A stretch of 38,172 nt of DNA, from NCBI GenBank assembly GCA_036525535.1, contig DATDAH010000206.1, positions 1-38,172 on the forward strand. The letters are read 5' to 3'. This DNA is from DATDAH01 sp036525535 (GTDB taxonomy: Bacteria > Actinomycetota > Acidimicrobiia > Acidimicrobiales > DATDAH01). The translations under genes were made by a program, and so were the position numbers. Positions 1-7,986 of the stretch are shown in pieces (position 1 is the first letter of the stretch; each line of letters starts with the position of its first letter). The notes below the pieces were generated by a model. The model saw only the letters and a list, made by a program, of their open reading frames with translations, ran no database searches and was not told the origin of the DNA.

Positions 1-592
1 CGTGTCCCCGCTCGCGGGCCAGCAGGGCGGCGGTGACGGCCTGGGCCGCGGTCAGGGCGGTGACCTTGTCGGCGATGACCTGGCGCACGAAGGCGGGCTC
101 CCCGGTGTCGGGATCGGCCTGGGCATGACCGATGCCCGCCTGGGCCTGGATCACGGTGTCGTAGGCCCCGCGGTCTGCCTTCGGCCCGACGTCGCCGAAC
201 CCCGAGATCGACACGTAGACCAGGTCGTCCCGGCGCAGGTCCTCGTACCCCACACCGAGCCGGTCGGCCACCCCGGGCCGCCAGTTCTGGATCACCACGT
301 CGCAGTCGGCGGCCAGGGCCCGCACCACGTCCCGACCCGCCGCCACCGAGAGGTCGACGGCGATGGAGCGCTTGCCTCGGTTGCAGAGCTGGAACAGGGC
401 GCTGATGCCGTCGATCTGGACGCCGACGTAGCGGGCGATGTCCCCGATGCCGAGGCGCTCGACCTTGATCACCTCGGCGCCCTGGTCGGCCAGCATCGTG
501 GCCGCGTAGGGCCCGGTGGCGGCGATGGCCAGGTCCATGACCTTGATCCCTGCCAGTGGCCCGCCTGCTGCGCCCTGCCCGTCGTCCCCCAC
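1..592 (-). CDS. CoA-transferase family III (CaiB/BaiF), N-terminal part
   Basis: The gene runs off the left edge; only about 197 N-terminal residues are present. Family III enzymes move CoA between carboxylic acids in the cytoplasm. The N-terminus carries the family signature LAGIKVMDL followed by GPYAATMLADQGAEVIKVE, and an Asp near residue 145 (AYDTVIQAQAG) sits where the family's acyl-anhydride-forming Asp lies. The GTG at 592 is the first possible start because an in-frame TGA lies 27 bases upstream; a GAGAGG stretch about 14 bases upstream is a weak ribosome site. The substrate cannot be told from this part; racemases such as Mcr share the fold. The family call is firm, the reaction is not. 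Confidence 0.9.
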   Translation of the reverse strand, partial: MGDDGQGAAGGPLAGIKVMDLAIAATGPYAATMLADQGAEVIKVERLGIGDIARYVGVQIDGISALFQLCNRGKRSIAVDLSVAAGRDVVRALAADCDVVIQNWRPGVADRLGVGYEDLRRDDLVYVSISGFGDVGPKADRGAYDTVIQAQAGIGHAQADPDTGEPAFVRQVIADKVTALTAAQAVTAALLARERGH

Positions 593-623
593 GGGCCCAT
601 TCTGGCCCTCTCCCCGTCACGAC

Positions 624-773
624 GTGACCGACGAAGCCGGCATGGCCGCCGTGGCCGCCGCCGAGGGCCACGCCCCCGCCACCCGGAACGCCGCGGCCAA
701 GGGTTGGATCGACCGGATGGGCCAGAGCATGGCCGTCGGCCAGACCTTCCGCCGGCACTACGACGCCGGCTGA
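624..773 (+). CDS. possible small protein, 49 aa
   Basis: A short open frame begins at a GTG just after the divergent CoA-transferase start and ends 2 bases before the end of the convergent lipoprotein gene. The product is Ala-rich at first and ends in a mixed, non-repetitive stretch (GWIDRMGQSMAVGQTFRRHY). It has no clear ribosome site and I do not recognise it. It fills an otherwise empty 180-base gap and could equally be chance coding in GC-rich DNA. Confidence 0.25.
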   Translation: MTDEAGMAAVAAAEGHAPATRNAAAKGWIDRMGQSMAVGQTFRRHYDAG

Positions 774-775
774 CC

Positions 776-3670
776 TCAGGCGGGCGCGAAGAAGGTGACC
801 ACCCCGTCAGGGTCGGCGTCGGGGATCGTCATGCCGGTGTCCTCGACCGCGTAGATCTCCCCGTCCGGGCCGGTGATCGTGGCTTCGACCAGCTGACCGG
901 TGTCCTGGGCCAGCGTGTCGGCGACGTACAGGTAGAGGCGGACGTCGGCGCCGGGCGGGAAGTAGGCGGCACAGCTCTCCAGGGGCTGGTCGATCCGGAG
1001 GCCGGCCTCGCCGTTGGCCGAGTCGGGCGTGGCCACCTGCTCCTGGCAGACGACGTTCTCGTCGGCGTCGACCGCCCCCACCTCCACCGACAGGTCGCCG
1101 GCGTACGGGTGGTCGATGCTCACCGAGAGCTCCGGCGCCCCGCCACCGGGTGACGACGTCGGCTCGGCCCGGTCCCCGTCGGTCAGCAGGACCAGCCCCT
1201 GCGGGTCGTCGTCGGGGATGGTGGCCGGCAGGTCGTCGAACTCGATGGACTCGCCGTCCGGCCCGTTGAGGGTCAGGGAGTCGACGGTCCCTTCGTCGAC
1301 CGCCGCGGTGTCGATCACCTCGACGAACCACCGGGTCTCGTCCGAGGGTGGGTACTGCTCGGCACAGTCGGACATGTCGATGCTGCCCGACAGGCCACCG
1401 TCACCGGCGTCGCCCGGGTCGGGGGCGACGACGTCGACGGAGCAGAGGACGTTGCCGCCTTCGTTGTCGGCGGTGCCCGCCCGGATCGAGAGGTCGCCCT
1501 CGTAGCTGTGGGTGATCTCGATGTCGAAGTTCGGCCCGTCACCCTCCGGGTCCTCGGGCAGGTCCGGGGTGTCGGGGGCCGCGCCGCTGGCGTCGACGAG
1601 GACCGTCGTGCCCGCCGGGTCGTTGTCGGTGATGGGCCGGGGCAGGCCCGGCGCCTCGTAGGGGTCCTCGCCGTCGTAGACGGTGAAGGAGTCGATCCGG
1701 CCGGTGTCCTCGGCCAGGGTGTCCACCGCCCGGAGGTACCACTGCTGGTCCTCGGACGGCGGCATGAGCTCGGCACAGTCGGTGTCCGAGAGGTCGACCA
1801 GGCCGGTGAGGTTGTCCTCCCCGTCGATCGGGTCCGGCCCGTGCAGGCTGACGGGCTCACACAGGTCGTTGCCGTCGGCGTCGGCCACGCCGACCACCAC
1901 GTCGAGATCGCCGCGGTAGGAGTGCGAGATCTCGAAGGCCACGGCAGGGACGCCCTCCTCCGGCTCGGGCAGGCCACCGTCGGGGTCCATCGTGTCGCCA
2001 CCCCCACCGGCGAGCCCGTGGTCGGCGAAGGCCTCGGTGATGAGCGCCTCGTCCTCGCCCCCGAAGGCCGCCTCGTTGGCCGACACGAACGCGGCGGCGA
2101 TGTCGGCGAGCGTGCTCGTGCCCGTCAGGTAGCCGTGCGAGGTCAGCAGCGTGGTCAGGACCCGGTCGGTCTGCTCGGCGCAGACGTCGGAACCGGGGCA
2201 GTCGTCGACGTCGATGCCGTCGTTGGCGAGGAGGCCCTCGAGGATGTCCGTGACGGCGCCCGTGTAGATCATCCCGTCGGCGTGGACCTCGTTGACGACG
2301 TCATCCGGGTAGACCAGATCGGTGTCGAGCCGGCGCAGGCAGGTGAGCTCCTCGGTCCAGGGGAAGAGACAGCCCTGATCCCCGGTGCGGTCCGGGAGGG
2401 TCACGAGGTAGGCCAGCAGGTCGCCGAAGCCCTCGTGGTAAGCGCTGCCCTCGGCCGAGTCGAACAGGGCGGGCGCCTGCTCGCCGAGCACGGCGTGGCC
2501 GTACTCGTGGACGATGCCGCTGGCGTCCTCCCCCTCGTTGATGCCGTCGGAGCCGACGCCGAGGTGCACCGCAGCCCCGTCCCAGAAGGCGTTGTCCACG
2601 GTGTCGGCGTCAACCGCTTCGACCGGGATGGGACGGCCCCAGACGTCGCCGAAGCCGAGGCGCCCCATGTCCCGATGGGCCCGGTCGATCCAGTAGTAGG
2701 CCATGGCTTGCTCGAGGCCGGGTCGGGCCCGGCCCGCGGCCCAGGTGCCGTCGGTCTCGACCACGGGCTCCCCGGTGGTCTCGGCCCCCTCGGTGTCGAC
2801 GAACTCACCGATCAGGTGGCCCGACGCGTCGTCGAGGCCCTCGATCGGCCGACCCTCGAGCGTGGCGTTGGCGTCGGCCAGGTCGGGAGGGTCGCCGCCA
2901 TTGGCGTAGATGGGGTCGGGGATGAACAGGCAGGCCGACGGGGCGGGCCCGGGGTCACAAGCGTCGCCATCGGCCTGGACCCGGGCGGAGGCGGGCAGGA
3001 CCGTGGCGGCAGCCCGCTTGGCGCTCCACGGAGCGTGCAGGGACACCGACGCCCGGTCGGCCATGGCGCCGGTCACGTCGATGACCGCACCGCTGGCGGC
3101 GTCGACGTCGACCAGGTAGGACCCCGACGGATCGGTGGCGGTCACCGGGACCGCCCAGGCCAGCATCAGGTCCGGCCCGTTGCCCACCCAGGTGAGCTCG
3201 GACGGCCCGACCTCGTCCGGCGTGCCTTCGACCGCCTTGCCCGCGTTCTCCTCGGCCTCGTCCTCATCGATCGGGTCGTCGACGGCGACGGGCTCGGCGT
3301 CGGTCAGGGCGTTCGTCGCCCCCTGCACGGAGTCGTCGTCCAGCACGTGGACGACCAACTCGGCGCCCTGGACCGGGTGGTCGTCGATGACCTGGCCGAA
3401 GATGACGTTGGTGACCGCCGGCGTGCTCGACAGGTCGGTGAACACCAGCTCGGCCCGCAGGTCGTCGTCGAGGTCGGCCTCGTCGTCGATCCAGGCCTCC
3501 GCGGCGTCGACCTTCTCCTGGTCCTCCGCGCTCAGGTCGCCCGTCGGCTCGGCCGACTCTGTCGACGAGTCGTCGCCCGAGCCACCGTCATCCGAACAGG
3601 CCGGGAGGATGGTGAGGCCGAACCCCACCAGGATGATCCCCGTCAACCAGGAGTGCCGCCGTGATCGCAT
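776..3670 (-). CDS. secreted lipoprotein, M36/M4-like zinc metalloprotease with three P-domain-like repeats
   Basis: About 964 aa. The N-terminus has Arg residues, a hydrophobic stretch and a lipobox ending ILPAC, so the protein should be exported and lipid-anchored, followed by an Asp/Ser-rich linker. A propeptide-like region (FTP type) precedes the catalytic part, which shows HEYGHAV (about residue 390) and, some 20 residues later, EGFGD. This is the HExxH plus downstream Glu pattern of thermolysin/fungalysin-type enzymes, closest to M36. The C-terminal 390 residues hold three repeats of about 135 aa, each opening with a [ST/D]H-x-Y-x-GDL motif and resembling the beta-sandwich P/homoB domain of secreted proteases. 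Many Asp residues suggest calcium binding. An in-frame start 24 bases upstream is possible; I chose the start that gives a compact signal peptide. Confidence 0.8.
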   Translation of the reverse strand: MRSRRHSWLTGIILVGFGLTILPACSDDGGSGDDSSTESAEPTGDLSAEDQEKVDAAEAWIDDEADLDDDLRAELVFTDLSSTPAVTNVIFGQVIDDHPVQGAELVVHVLDDDSVQGATNALTDAEPVAVDDPIDEDEAEENAGKAVEGTPDEVGPSELTWVGNGPDLMLAWAVPVTATDPSGSYLVDVDAASGAVIDVTGAMADRASVSLHAPWSAKRAAATVLPASARVQADGDACDPGPAPSACLFIPDPIYANGGDPPDLADANATLEGRPIEGLDDASGHLIGEFVDTEGAETTGEPVVETDGTWAAGRARPGLEQAMAYYWIDRAHRDMGRLGFGDVWGRPIPVEAVDADTVDNAFWDGAAVHLGVGSDGINEGEDASGIVHEYGHAVLGEQAPALFDSAEGSAYHEGFGDLLAYLVTLPDRTGDQGCLFPWTEELTCLRRLDTDLVYPDDVVNEVHADGMIYTGAVTDILEGLLANDGIDVDDCPGSDVCAEQTDRVLTTLLTSHGYLTGTSTLADIAAAFVSANEAAFGGEDEALITEAFADHGLAGGGGDTMDPDGGLPEPEEGVPAVAFEISHSYRGDLDVVVGVADADGNDLCEPVSLHGPDPIDGEDNLTGLVDLSDTDCAELMPPSEDQQWYLRAVDTLAEDTGRIDSFTVYDGEDPYEAPGLPRPITDNDPAGTTVLVDASGAAPDTPDLPEDPEGDGPNFDIEITHSYEGDLSIRAGTADNEGGNVLCSVDVVAPDPGDAGDGGLSGSIDMSDCAEQYPPSDETRWFVEVIDTAAVDEGTVDSLTLNGPDGESIEFDDLPATIPDDDPQGLVLLTDGDRAEPTSSPGGGAPELSVSIDHPYAGDLSVEVGAVDADENVVCQEQVATPDSANGEAGLRIDQPLESCAAYFPPGADVRLYLYVADTLAQDTGQLVEATITGPDGEIYAVEDTGMTIPDADPDGVVTFFAPA

Positions 3671-3793
3671 TGGGCGAGGAAGGTAGCCCACCACCCGTGA
3701 GTGGCCTGCAGCGGCGCAGATCCGGCGAAAGGGCGGCTTCGACGCTCGACGGCCCGTGGGTCACTCCGTAGCATCGTCATCGAGGAGGAGCTC

Positions 3794-4045
3794 ATGCGGG
3801 TGTGGATCGATCAGGATCTCTGCACCGGTGACGGGTTGTGCGTCGACCACTGCCCCGAGGTGTTCGTGCTCCTCGAGGACGGGATCTCCTACGTCACGGC
3901 GGACGGCCGACCCCAGAACGACCCCGGCGGGGCCGAGAGCATGGTCAGGGTCCCTCCGGCCCTCGACCGCCCCGTGATCGAAGCGGCCGAGGACTGCCCC
4001 GGCGAGTGCATCTTCCTCGAGCTCGACGCACCCGCCGACGCCTGA
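3794..4045 (+). CDS. small ferredoxin, single Fe-S cluster
   Basis: 83 aa electron carrier. The start is set by a strong GAGGAGGAG ribosome site 3 bases upstream, and a TAGCAT at 3768 could be a -10 box. Cysteines fall at residues 10, 16, 20, 68 and 72. The order C10-x2-D13-x2-C16-x3-C20-P and a late C68-P matches monocluster ferredoxins of the Thermotoga/Pyrococcus and actinobacterial P450-partner type. The second ligand position is Asp, as in Pyrococcus furiosus ferredoxin, so the cluster may be [4Fe-4S] with an Asp ligand or [3Fe-4S]. The family is known to feed cytochromes P450 and other oxidoreductases; no P450 is in the window. The stop abuts the convergent neighbour. Confidence 0.9.
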   Translation: MRVWIDQDLCTGDGLCVDHCPEVFVLLEDGISYVTADGRPQNDPGGAESMVRVPPALDRPVIEAAEDCPGECIFLELDAPADA

Positions 4046-4513
4046 TCAGGACGCGGCCACCACCCGGAAGACCGGGAAGTCGGGGGCGACGGCGGCGACG
4101 GCCTCGTCGTCGCTGTCCTTGGCCAGGTCCTCGAAGAAGCGACCGACCTCCCAGCCCCAACGGTCGAGGTAAGCCCGCAGGACCGGGCCCTTGTCGGCGT
4201 CGGCCAGCTCGTCGGCCCGGAAGGCCTGCGTCCGCCGCCCGACCCGCAGGTCGCCGGTGCCGGCGGCCCGCAGGTTCCGGACCCACTGGGTCCGGCCCCG
4301 GGGGGCGACCAGGTAGCGCTCGCCGTCGAGGTCGAGGAGGTTGACCACCGTGGTCCGCTCCTCACCCGAGGTCCGACCCCGGACCGCCAGGACACGGGCG
4401 CCGGCCACGCTGATCCCGTGGCGGACGAGCCAGCCGACCACCCGGTTCATGCGGTGATCGCCCTTGCCGGGCTCGACGTAGCGGTGGGTGGTGGTGCCGG
4501 GGTTCGTGGTCAT
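4046..4513 (-). CDS. Ddn-like deazaflavin (F420)-dependent nitroreductase family protein
   Basis: 155 aa split beta-barrel protein. The motif GRTSGEERTTVVNLLDLDGE followed by RTQWVRNLRAAGTGDLRVG is the cofactor and substrate region of the Ddn family, whose characterised members use reduced F420 to reduce quinones, nitroimidazoles or menaquinone. The start at 4513 is fixed by AAGGAG 9 bases upstream. It is divergent from a TetR gene, with a strong promoter and three operator-like palindromes between them, so the TetR protein very likely controls it. The substrate is unknown. Confidence 0.88.
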   Translation of the reverse strand: MTTNPGTTTHRYVEPGKGDHRMNRVVGWLVRHGISVAGARVLAVRGRTSGEERTTVVNLLDLDGERYLVAPRGRTQWVRNLRAAGTGDLRVGRRTQAFRADELADADKGPVLRAYLDRWGWEVGRFFEDLAKDSDDEAVAAVAPDFPVFRVVAAS

Positions 4514-4545
4514 CGTGGGTCTCCTTGAGGGCGATGCTCCGTTGT

Positions 4546-4600
4546 GTGAGCAGTGCTCACTATATGGTGAGCAACGCTCACTGTCAAGAGCACTGCTCAC
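4546..4600 (-). promoter_or_regulatory. consensus promoter covered by three TetR-type operators
   Basis: On the minus strand TTGACA (4587-4582) and TATAGT (4564-4559) are separated by exactly 17 bases and point to the Ddn-like gene. Three 15-bp palindrome-like sites share the form GTGAGC-N3-GCTCAC: 4546-4560 (perfect arms), 4567-4581 (perfect arms, filling the spacer between -35 and -10) and 4586-4600 (one degenerate half, upstream of and touching the -35). Their centres lie 21 and 19 bases apart, so they are roughly on one face of the helix. Expected effect: repression of the Ddn-like gene and autorepression of tetR. Confidence 0.85.
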
Positions 4601-4622
4601 GCTTCTGTGGCATGCTGTCCCC

Positions 4623-5285
4623 ATGGCCGGACAACGTGAACGAGCCCGCCAGGCCGTGCTCGCCGAGATCACCGCCGAAGGTCGCCGTCAGCTGGCTCGC
4701 GACGGGGCCGCTGCCCTGTCCCTCCGCTCGGTGGCCCGCGAGCTGGACATGGTGTCCTCGGGCATCTACCGCTACGTCGAGAGCCGCGACGCGCTGCTCA
4801 CCCTGCTGATCATCGCCGGCTACGACCGGTTGGGCTCCGCCCTCGAGCGGGCCGGCGCCGACGAGGGGACCCCTCGGGAGCGCTGGCGGGCGACCTGCGG
4901 CGCCCTGCGGGCCTGGGCCAGGGCCAATCCGCACGAGTACGCCCTTCTGTACGGGTCGCCGGTGCCCGGCTACGCCGCGCCCCCGGACACGATCGACCCC
5001 GCCACCCGGGTGTACGCCGCCCTGGCGGCGCCGTTGCGGGACGCCCCGGCCCCGGCGGACCGTCCGGCGCTGTCGGGCGCGCTGGCCACCGACGGCGAGC
5101 GGATCGCCGACGGTCTCGGCTTGACGCTCCCGCCGGCGCAGGGCGTGGCCCTCCTCGGGGCCTGGGCCACCCTGTTCGGTCTGGTCTCCCTGGAGCTCTT
5201 CGGCCACACCCACAACGTGGTGACGGACCACGACGCCTTCTTCGCCCACCACGTCGACGCCTTGGCCCGCGGCCTCGGGCTGTGA
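4623..5285 (+). CDS. TetR family regulator with WHG-type C-terminal domain
   Basis: 220 aa. The N-terminal helix-turn-helix is clear (residues about 27-60, ALSLRSVARELDMVSSGIYRYVESRDALLTLL read in part). The C-terminal half, ending in ELFGHTHNVVTDHDAFFAHHVDAL, looks like the WHG ligand-binding domain found in many actinobacterial TetR proteins. The start lies 22 bases after the last operator copy; there is no ribosome site, and CATGCT six bases before the ATG could be a -10 of a leaderless transcript. It probably represses itself and the divergent Ddn-like oxidoreductase; the inducer is unknown. Its stop overlaps the next start in GTGA, so the two are translationally coupled. Confidence 0.93.
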   Translation: MAGQRERARQAVLAEITAEGRRQLARDGAAALSLRSVARELDMVSSGIYRYVESRDALLTLLIIAGYDRLGSALERAGADEGTPRERWRATCGALRAWARANPHEYALLYGSPVPGYAAPPDTIDPATRVYAALAAPLRDAPAPADRPALSGALATDGERIADGLGLTLPPAQGVALLGAWATLFGLVSLELFGHTHNVVTDHDAFFAHHVDALARGLGL

Positions 5286-5710
5286 CCGTCGACGTCCTGG
5301 CGGCCCTGGTCGAACACGGAATGCTCCTGCAGTCGGCCAAAGGACCGGTCCCCAACGTCGCCGACCTGGTGGCGGGCGAGTCGATCAAGGGCAGCTGGTG
5401 GGGCCATCCCGCCGGCCACCAGATCTTCGCCACCCTGAACGACCTGGACGAGTCGCCTGACGTGATCCGCCTCCGCCTGGTGAAGGGCAAGGTCACCCTC
5501 GTGCACCGGCGGCTGTGGCCGGCTGTCGTGTGCCTGGCCGACCGCTTCCCACCCGAGCGCCTGGCCGCGCTCCACGAGGAGCACACCGAGTCCGGTCGGC
5601 ATCGGGTCGAGGAACGGCCTTTTCCGGACTGGGTCCCCGCCGACGTGCTCGCCGAGGCCGGACGCCTCAACGCCGACGACGCCGAGGCCCTCCTGGCCCC
5701 TGCGCTCTGA
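5282..5710 (+). CDS. conserved hypothetical protein coupled to TetR
   Basis: 142 aa, soluble, no signal or membrane segment. The central motif KGSWWGHPAGHQIF followed by SPDVIRLRLVKGKVTLVHRRLWPAV recalls a family of small uncharacterised proteins I have seen in diverse bacteria, with conserved GSWWGHP and KxTYVHRxLWP blocks. No catalytic function is established to my knowledge. The GTG start overlaps the tetR stop by four bases, so it is co-translated with the regulator and probably under the same control. Confidence 0.8.
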   Translation: MTVDVLAALVEHGMLLQSAKGPVPNVADLVAGESIKGSWWGHPAGHQIFATLNDLDESPDVIRLRLVKGKVTLVHRRLWPAVVCLADRFPPERLAALHEEHTESGRHRVEERPFPDWVPADVLAEAGRLNADDAEALLAPAL

Positions 5711-5743
5711 GACGCGCCGGGGCGGGCGCCGGAGGGGTCGGGC

Positions 5744-5749
5744 TAGCTT
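5744..5749 (+). promoter_or_regulatory. -10 box of a leaderless transcript (flavoprotein gene)
   Basis: TAGCTT lies six bases before the GTG at 5756, which places +1 on the start codon itself. There is no ribosome site between them. The same layout recurs at several other genes in this window. Confidence 0.55.
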
Positions 5750-5755
5750 TCGTCC

Positions 5756-6898
5756 GTGCGCATCGTGATCCTCGGGGCCGGCTTCGGCGGCCTCGAGTTG
5801 ACGACCCGGTTGTCCGAGGAGTTCGGCGACGAGGTCGACGTCGTGCTCATCGACCAGAGCGATGGGTTCGTGTTCGGGTTCTCCAAGTTGGACGTCATGT
5901 TCGGCAAGGTCCCCGCCGAGTCGGTGCATCACTCCTACGCCGATCTCGTCAAGCCCGGCGTGACCTTCGTCCAGTCGACGGTGACCTCGATCGACCCGGG
6001 CGCCAAGCGGGTCGAGACCGATGCCGGGCCCTTCGACGCCGACATCCTGGTGGTGGCCCTCGGCGCCGACCTGCACCCGGACGCCACGCCGGGGCTGATC
6101 GAGGGTGGCCACGAGTTCTACACGCTGGCCGGCGCCTTCGGTCTCCGCGAGGTCCTGGCCGCCTTCGGGGGGGGACGGGTGATCGTGGGCGTCACCTCCA
6201 CGCCGTTCAAGTGCCCTCCGGCCCCCAGCGAGACCGCCCTGCTGATGCACGACCACTTGGTGGAGCGCGGGCAGCGGGAGCAGTCCGAGATCGCCCTCGT
6301 CATGCCCCTCGGCGCCCCCGTCCCACCGTCGCCCGCGGCGTCGGCCGCCCTGCTGACCGCTTTCGCCGAGCGCGGCATCGACTGGGTGCCCGAACGACTG
6401 GTGCGGGGCCTCGACGCCGCCCGCCGGATGGCCCAGCTCAGCGACGGCACAGAGATGCCGTACGACCTCTTCCTCGGCATTCCCGTCCATCGGGCCCCTG
6501 CCGTGGTGGAGGCCTCGGGGATGACGGTGGACGGCTGGATCCCCATCGACCCGCTGACCCTCGAGACGTCGTTCCCCGGCGTCTACGCGGTCGGTGACGT
6601 CACCAGCGTGGGTACCCCCAAGGCCGGCGTCTTCGCCGAGGGCCAGGCCCTGGTCGTCGCCGACGCGATCGCGGCGCAGGTGCGAGGGGCGACACCGTCG
6701 GCCCAGTACGACGGCCACGGGATGTGTTACCTCGAATTCGGCAATGACCAGGTGGCCAAGGTCGACGTCACCTTCGTGAGCGGCCAGCCCCCGTCCGGCA
6801 CGTTGGACGGGCCCTCGGCGGACTATGTGGCCGACAAGGTCGAGTTCGGCACCAGCCGCATCCAGCGGTGGTTCGACCGGCCCTGGCTTCGGCCCTGA
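5756..6898 (+). CDS. sulfide:quinone reductase-like FAD-dependent oxidoreductase
   Basis: 380 aa. The N-terminal Rossmann motif GAGFGG (residues 7-12) and the late FAD motif VYAVGDVT with PKAGVFAEGQA define the SQR/flavocytochrome c sulfide dehydrogenase/NDH-2 superfamily. Cys153 lies in FKCPPAP, the place of one redox cysteine of SQR; the second, C-terminal redox cysteine is not at its usual place, and the only other Cys (324) lies in GMCYLEFG. The C-terminal K-x2-FG-x2-R-x2-RWF block is typical of this soluble/peripheral subgroup. Sulfide or a persulfide is the likely substrate but is not proven. It is followed after one base by a DUF442-like phosphatase. Confidence 0.85.
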   Translation: MRIVILGAGFGGLELTTRLSEEFGDEVDVVLIDQSDGFVFGFSKLDVMFGKVPAESVHHSYADLVKPGVTFVQSTVTSIDPGAKRVETDAGPFDADILVVALGADLHPDATPGLIEGGHEFYTLAGAFGLREVLAAFGGGRVIVGVTSTPFKCPPAPSETALLMHDHLVERGQREQSEIALVMPLGAPVPPSPAASAALLTAFAERGIDWVPERLVRGLDAARRMAQLSDGTEMPYDLFLGIPVHRAPAVVEASGMTVDGWIPIDPLTLETSFPGVYAVGDVTSVGTPKAGVFAEGQALVVADAIAAQVRGATPSAQYDGHGMCYLEFGNDQVAKVDVTFVSGQPPSGTLDGPSADYVADKVEFGTSRIQRWFDRPWLRP

Positions 6899-6899
6899 G

Positions 6900-7343
6900 A
6901 TGACGGGCTTCGCCGGCCCCGTCGACATCACGTTCAACCGCGGCGCGGTCACCGATCCCCAGGCCTTCGCCCGGGACTCCGGAGCGGCGTCGTGGATCTT
7001 CCTCTGCGGTGACGAGTTCGCGGCGATGGACGGGGGGCTGTCCTACGCCGAGGTCCAGGCGTCGGTCCCCGAGTCGATGAACATCGTGTCGGACCCGCCC
7101 CGGGTCATGGACATGGCGCTGGCCCGACGGCACATGGCCGCCCTCGACCAACTCCCCCGCCCCACGCTGATCACCTGCCGCGCCGGTCCCCGTTCGTCGG
7201 CCGCCGCCTACCTCTACGCCGGCTTGAAGGCGGGCGCCTCCGCCGAGGAGGTCCTGGCCCGTGCCGAAGCCGACGACGCCCCCTTCGCCGCCTCTGACGA
7301 GCTCAAGGCGTGGGTCACTCAAGGCCTCACCGAGCTGGCCTGA
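6900..7343 (+). CDS. DUF442-like (Blh phosphatase domain) protein
   Basis: 147 aa. The motif TCRAGPRSS (Cys93, Arg98) is a C-x4-R loop like the CRSGTRS loop of the DUF442/Blh phosphatase domain, a relative of dual-specificity phosphatases; an upstream DPPRVMDMALARRH helix fits the same fold. In other bacteria this domain is found with SQR, persulfide dioxygenase and the BigR regulator in sulfide detoxification. Here the start ATG is one base after the SQR-like stop (TGAGATG), so the two are translated together and probably serve one pathway. The true substrate of the domain is unsettled. Confidence 0.8.
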   Translation: MTGFAGPVDITFNRGAVTDPQAFARDSGAASWIFLCGDEFAAMDGGLSYAEVQASVPESMNIVSDPPRVMDMALARRHMAALDQLPRPTLITCRAGPRSSAAAYLYAGLKAGASAEEVLARAEADDAPFAASDELKAWVTQGLTELA

Positions 7344-7382
7344 CCGGCGAACGCCGGGTCCTACGGCCAGGCCGTCAGGCGA

Positions 7383-7910
7383 TCAGCAGCTGAAGTCAGC
7401 GAACGCGTGCACGACGAAGTACTCGCCGTGGCGGTCCTTGGCCACGCCGACGCCGAGATCGGTCCATCGGGTGTTGAGGATGTTGGCCCGGTGGCCCGAC
7501 GAGCGCATGAAGGCGTCATGGAGCTCCCCGAGCGTGTTGCCGTTGCCGCTGCGACCCACGTTCTCCGCGGCTGCGCACCAGCCTGGAGGCGTCCCGAACG
7601 GGGCGGCCCGGTGCTGGAGGCACTGACAGGCCCGAAGGTGCTCGGCCCAGTTCTGCGCCTTCGAGTTCATCAGGCCGTTGGTGCCGATGGAGCGCCGGTC
7701 GCGGGCCGTGCGGGCCCGGTTGACCTGGTCGGCGACGACCCTCTGGCCGTGGGACATCACGCGGGGTGTCAGGCGGGCCGCGGTTGATTCGACCGGCGTG
7801 GCCGCCGCCGGCGTCGGGAGGGCCGACGTGATCAGCAGGGCCACAGCCAGCAGAGCGCTGGCCACGACGACGCGAGGCGTCAGGGGACGGGGCGGGGGTG
7901 GAGCGGTCAT
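7383..7910 (-). CDS. secreted CAP/SCP-domain protein
   Basis: 175 aa. A signal peptide (hydrophobic core VVVASALLAVALLITSALPTP, cleavage after an AxA-like site) precedes a CAP domain: QVNRARTARD, NWAEHLRAC, ENVG, FMRSSGHRANILN and GVGVAKD are the family blocks. The His residues of the second and fourth blocks that form the CAP cavity appear to be present in part (HLRAC, SGHRAN). Four cysteines could make two disulfides outside the cell. Bacterial CAP proteins have no settled activity; sterol/lipid binding and protease-like roles have been proposed. AAAGGGA before the ATG at 7910 serves as ribosome site. Confidence 0.9.
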   Translation of the reverse strand: MTAPPPPRPLTPRVVVASALLAVALLITSALPTPAAATPVESTAARLTPRVMSHGQRVVADQVNRARTARDRRSIGTNGLMNSKAQNWAEHLRACQCLQHRAAPFGTPPGWCAAAENVGRSGNGNTLGELHDAFMRSSGHRANILNTRWTDLGVGVAKDRHGEYFVVHAFADFSC

Positions 7911-7986
7911 TGGGATCCCTTTGATCTACGGTCCCGACCGCGCCAACCTTGAGTTGCAACCCCGGACGATAGCCTCTGCCGCACCT

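Noticed and set aside
1508..3664. 718-codon open frame on the plus strand
   Set aside because: It mirrors the lipoprotein gene; composition is Val/Gly/Arg/Asp-rich without motifs, as expected for the opposite strand of GC-rich coding DNA.
4970..6952. 660-codon open frame on the minus strand
   Set aside because: Opposite to the clear TetR, hypothetical and SQR-like genes; low-complexity His/Gly/Asp-rich product.
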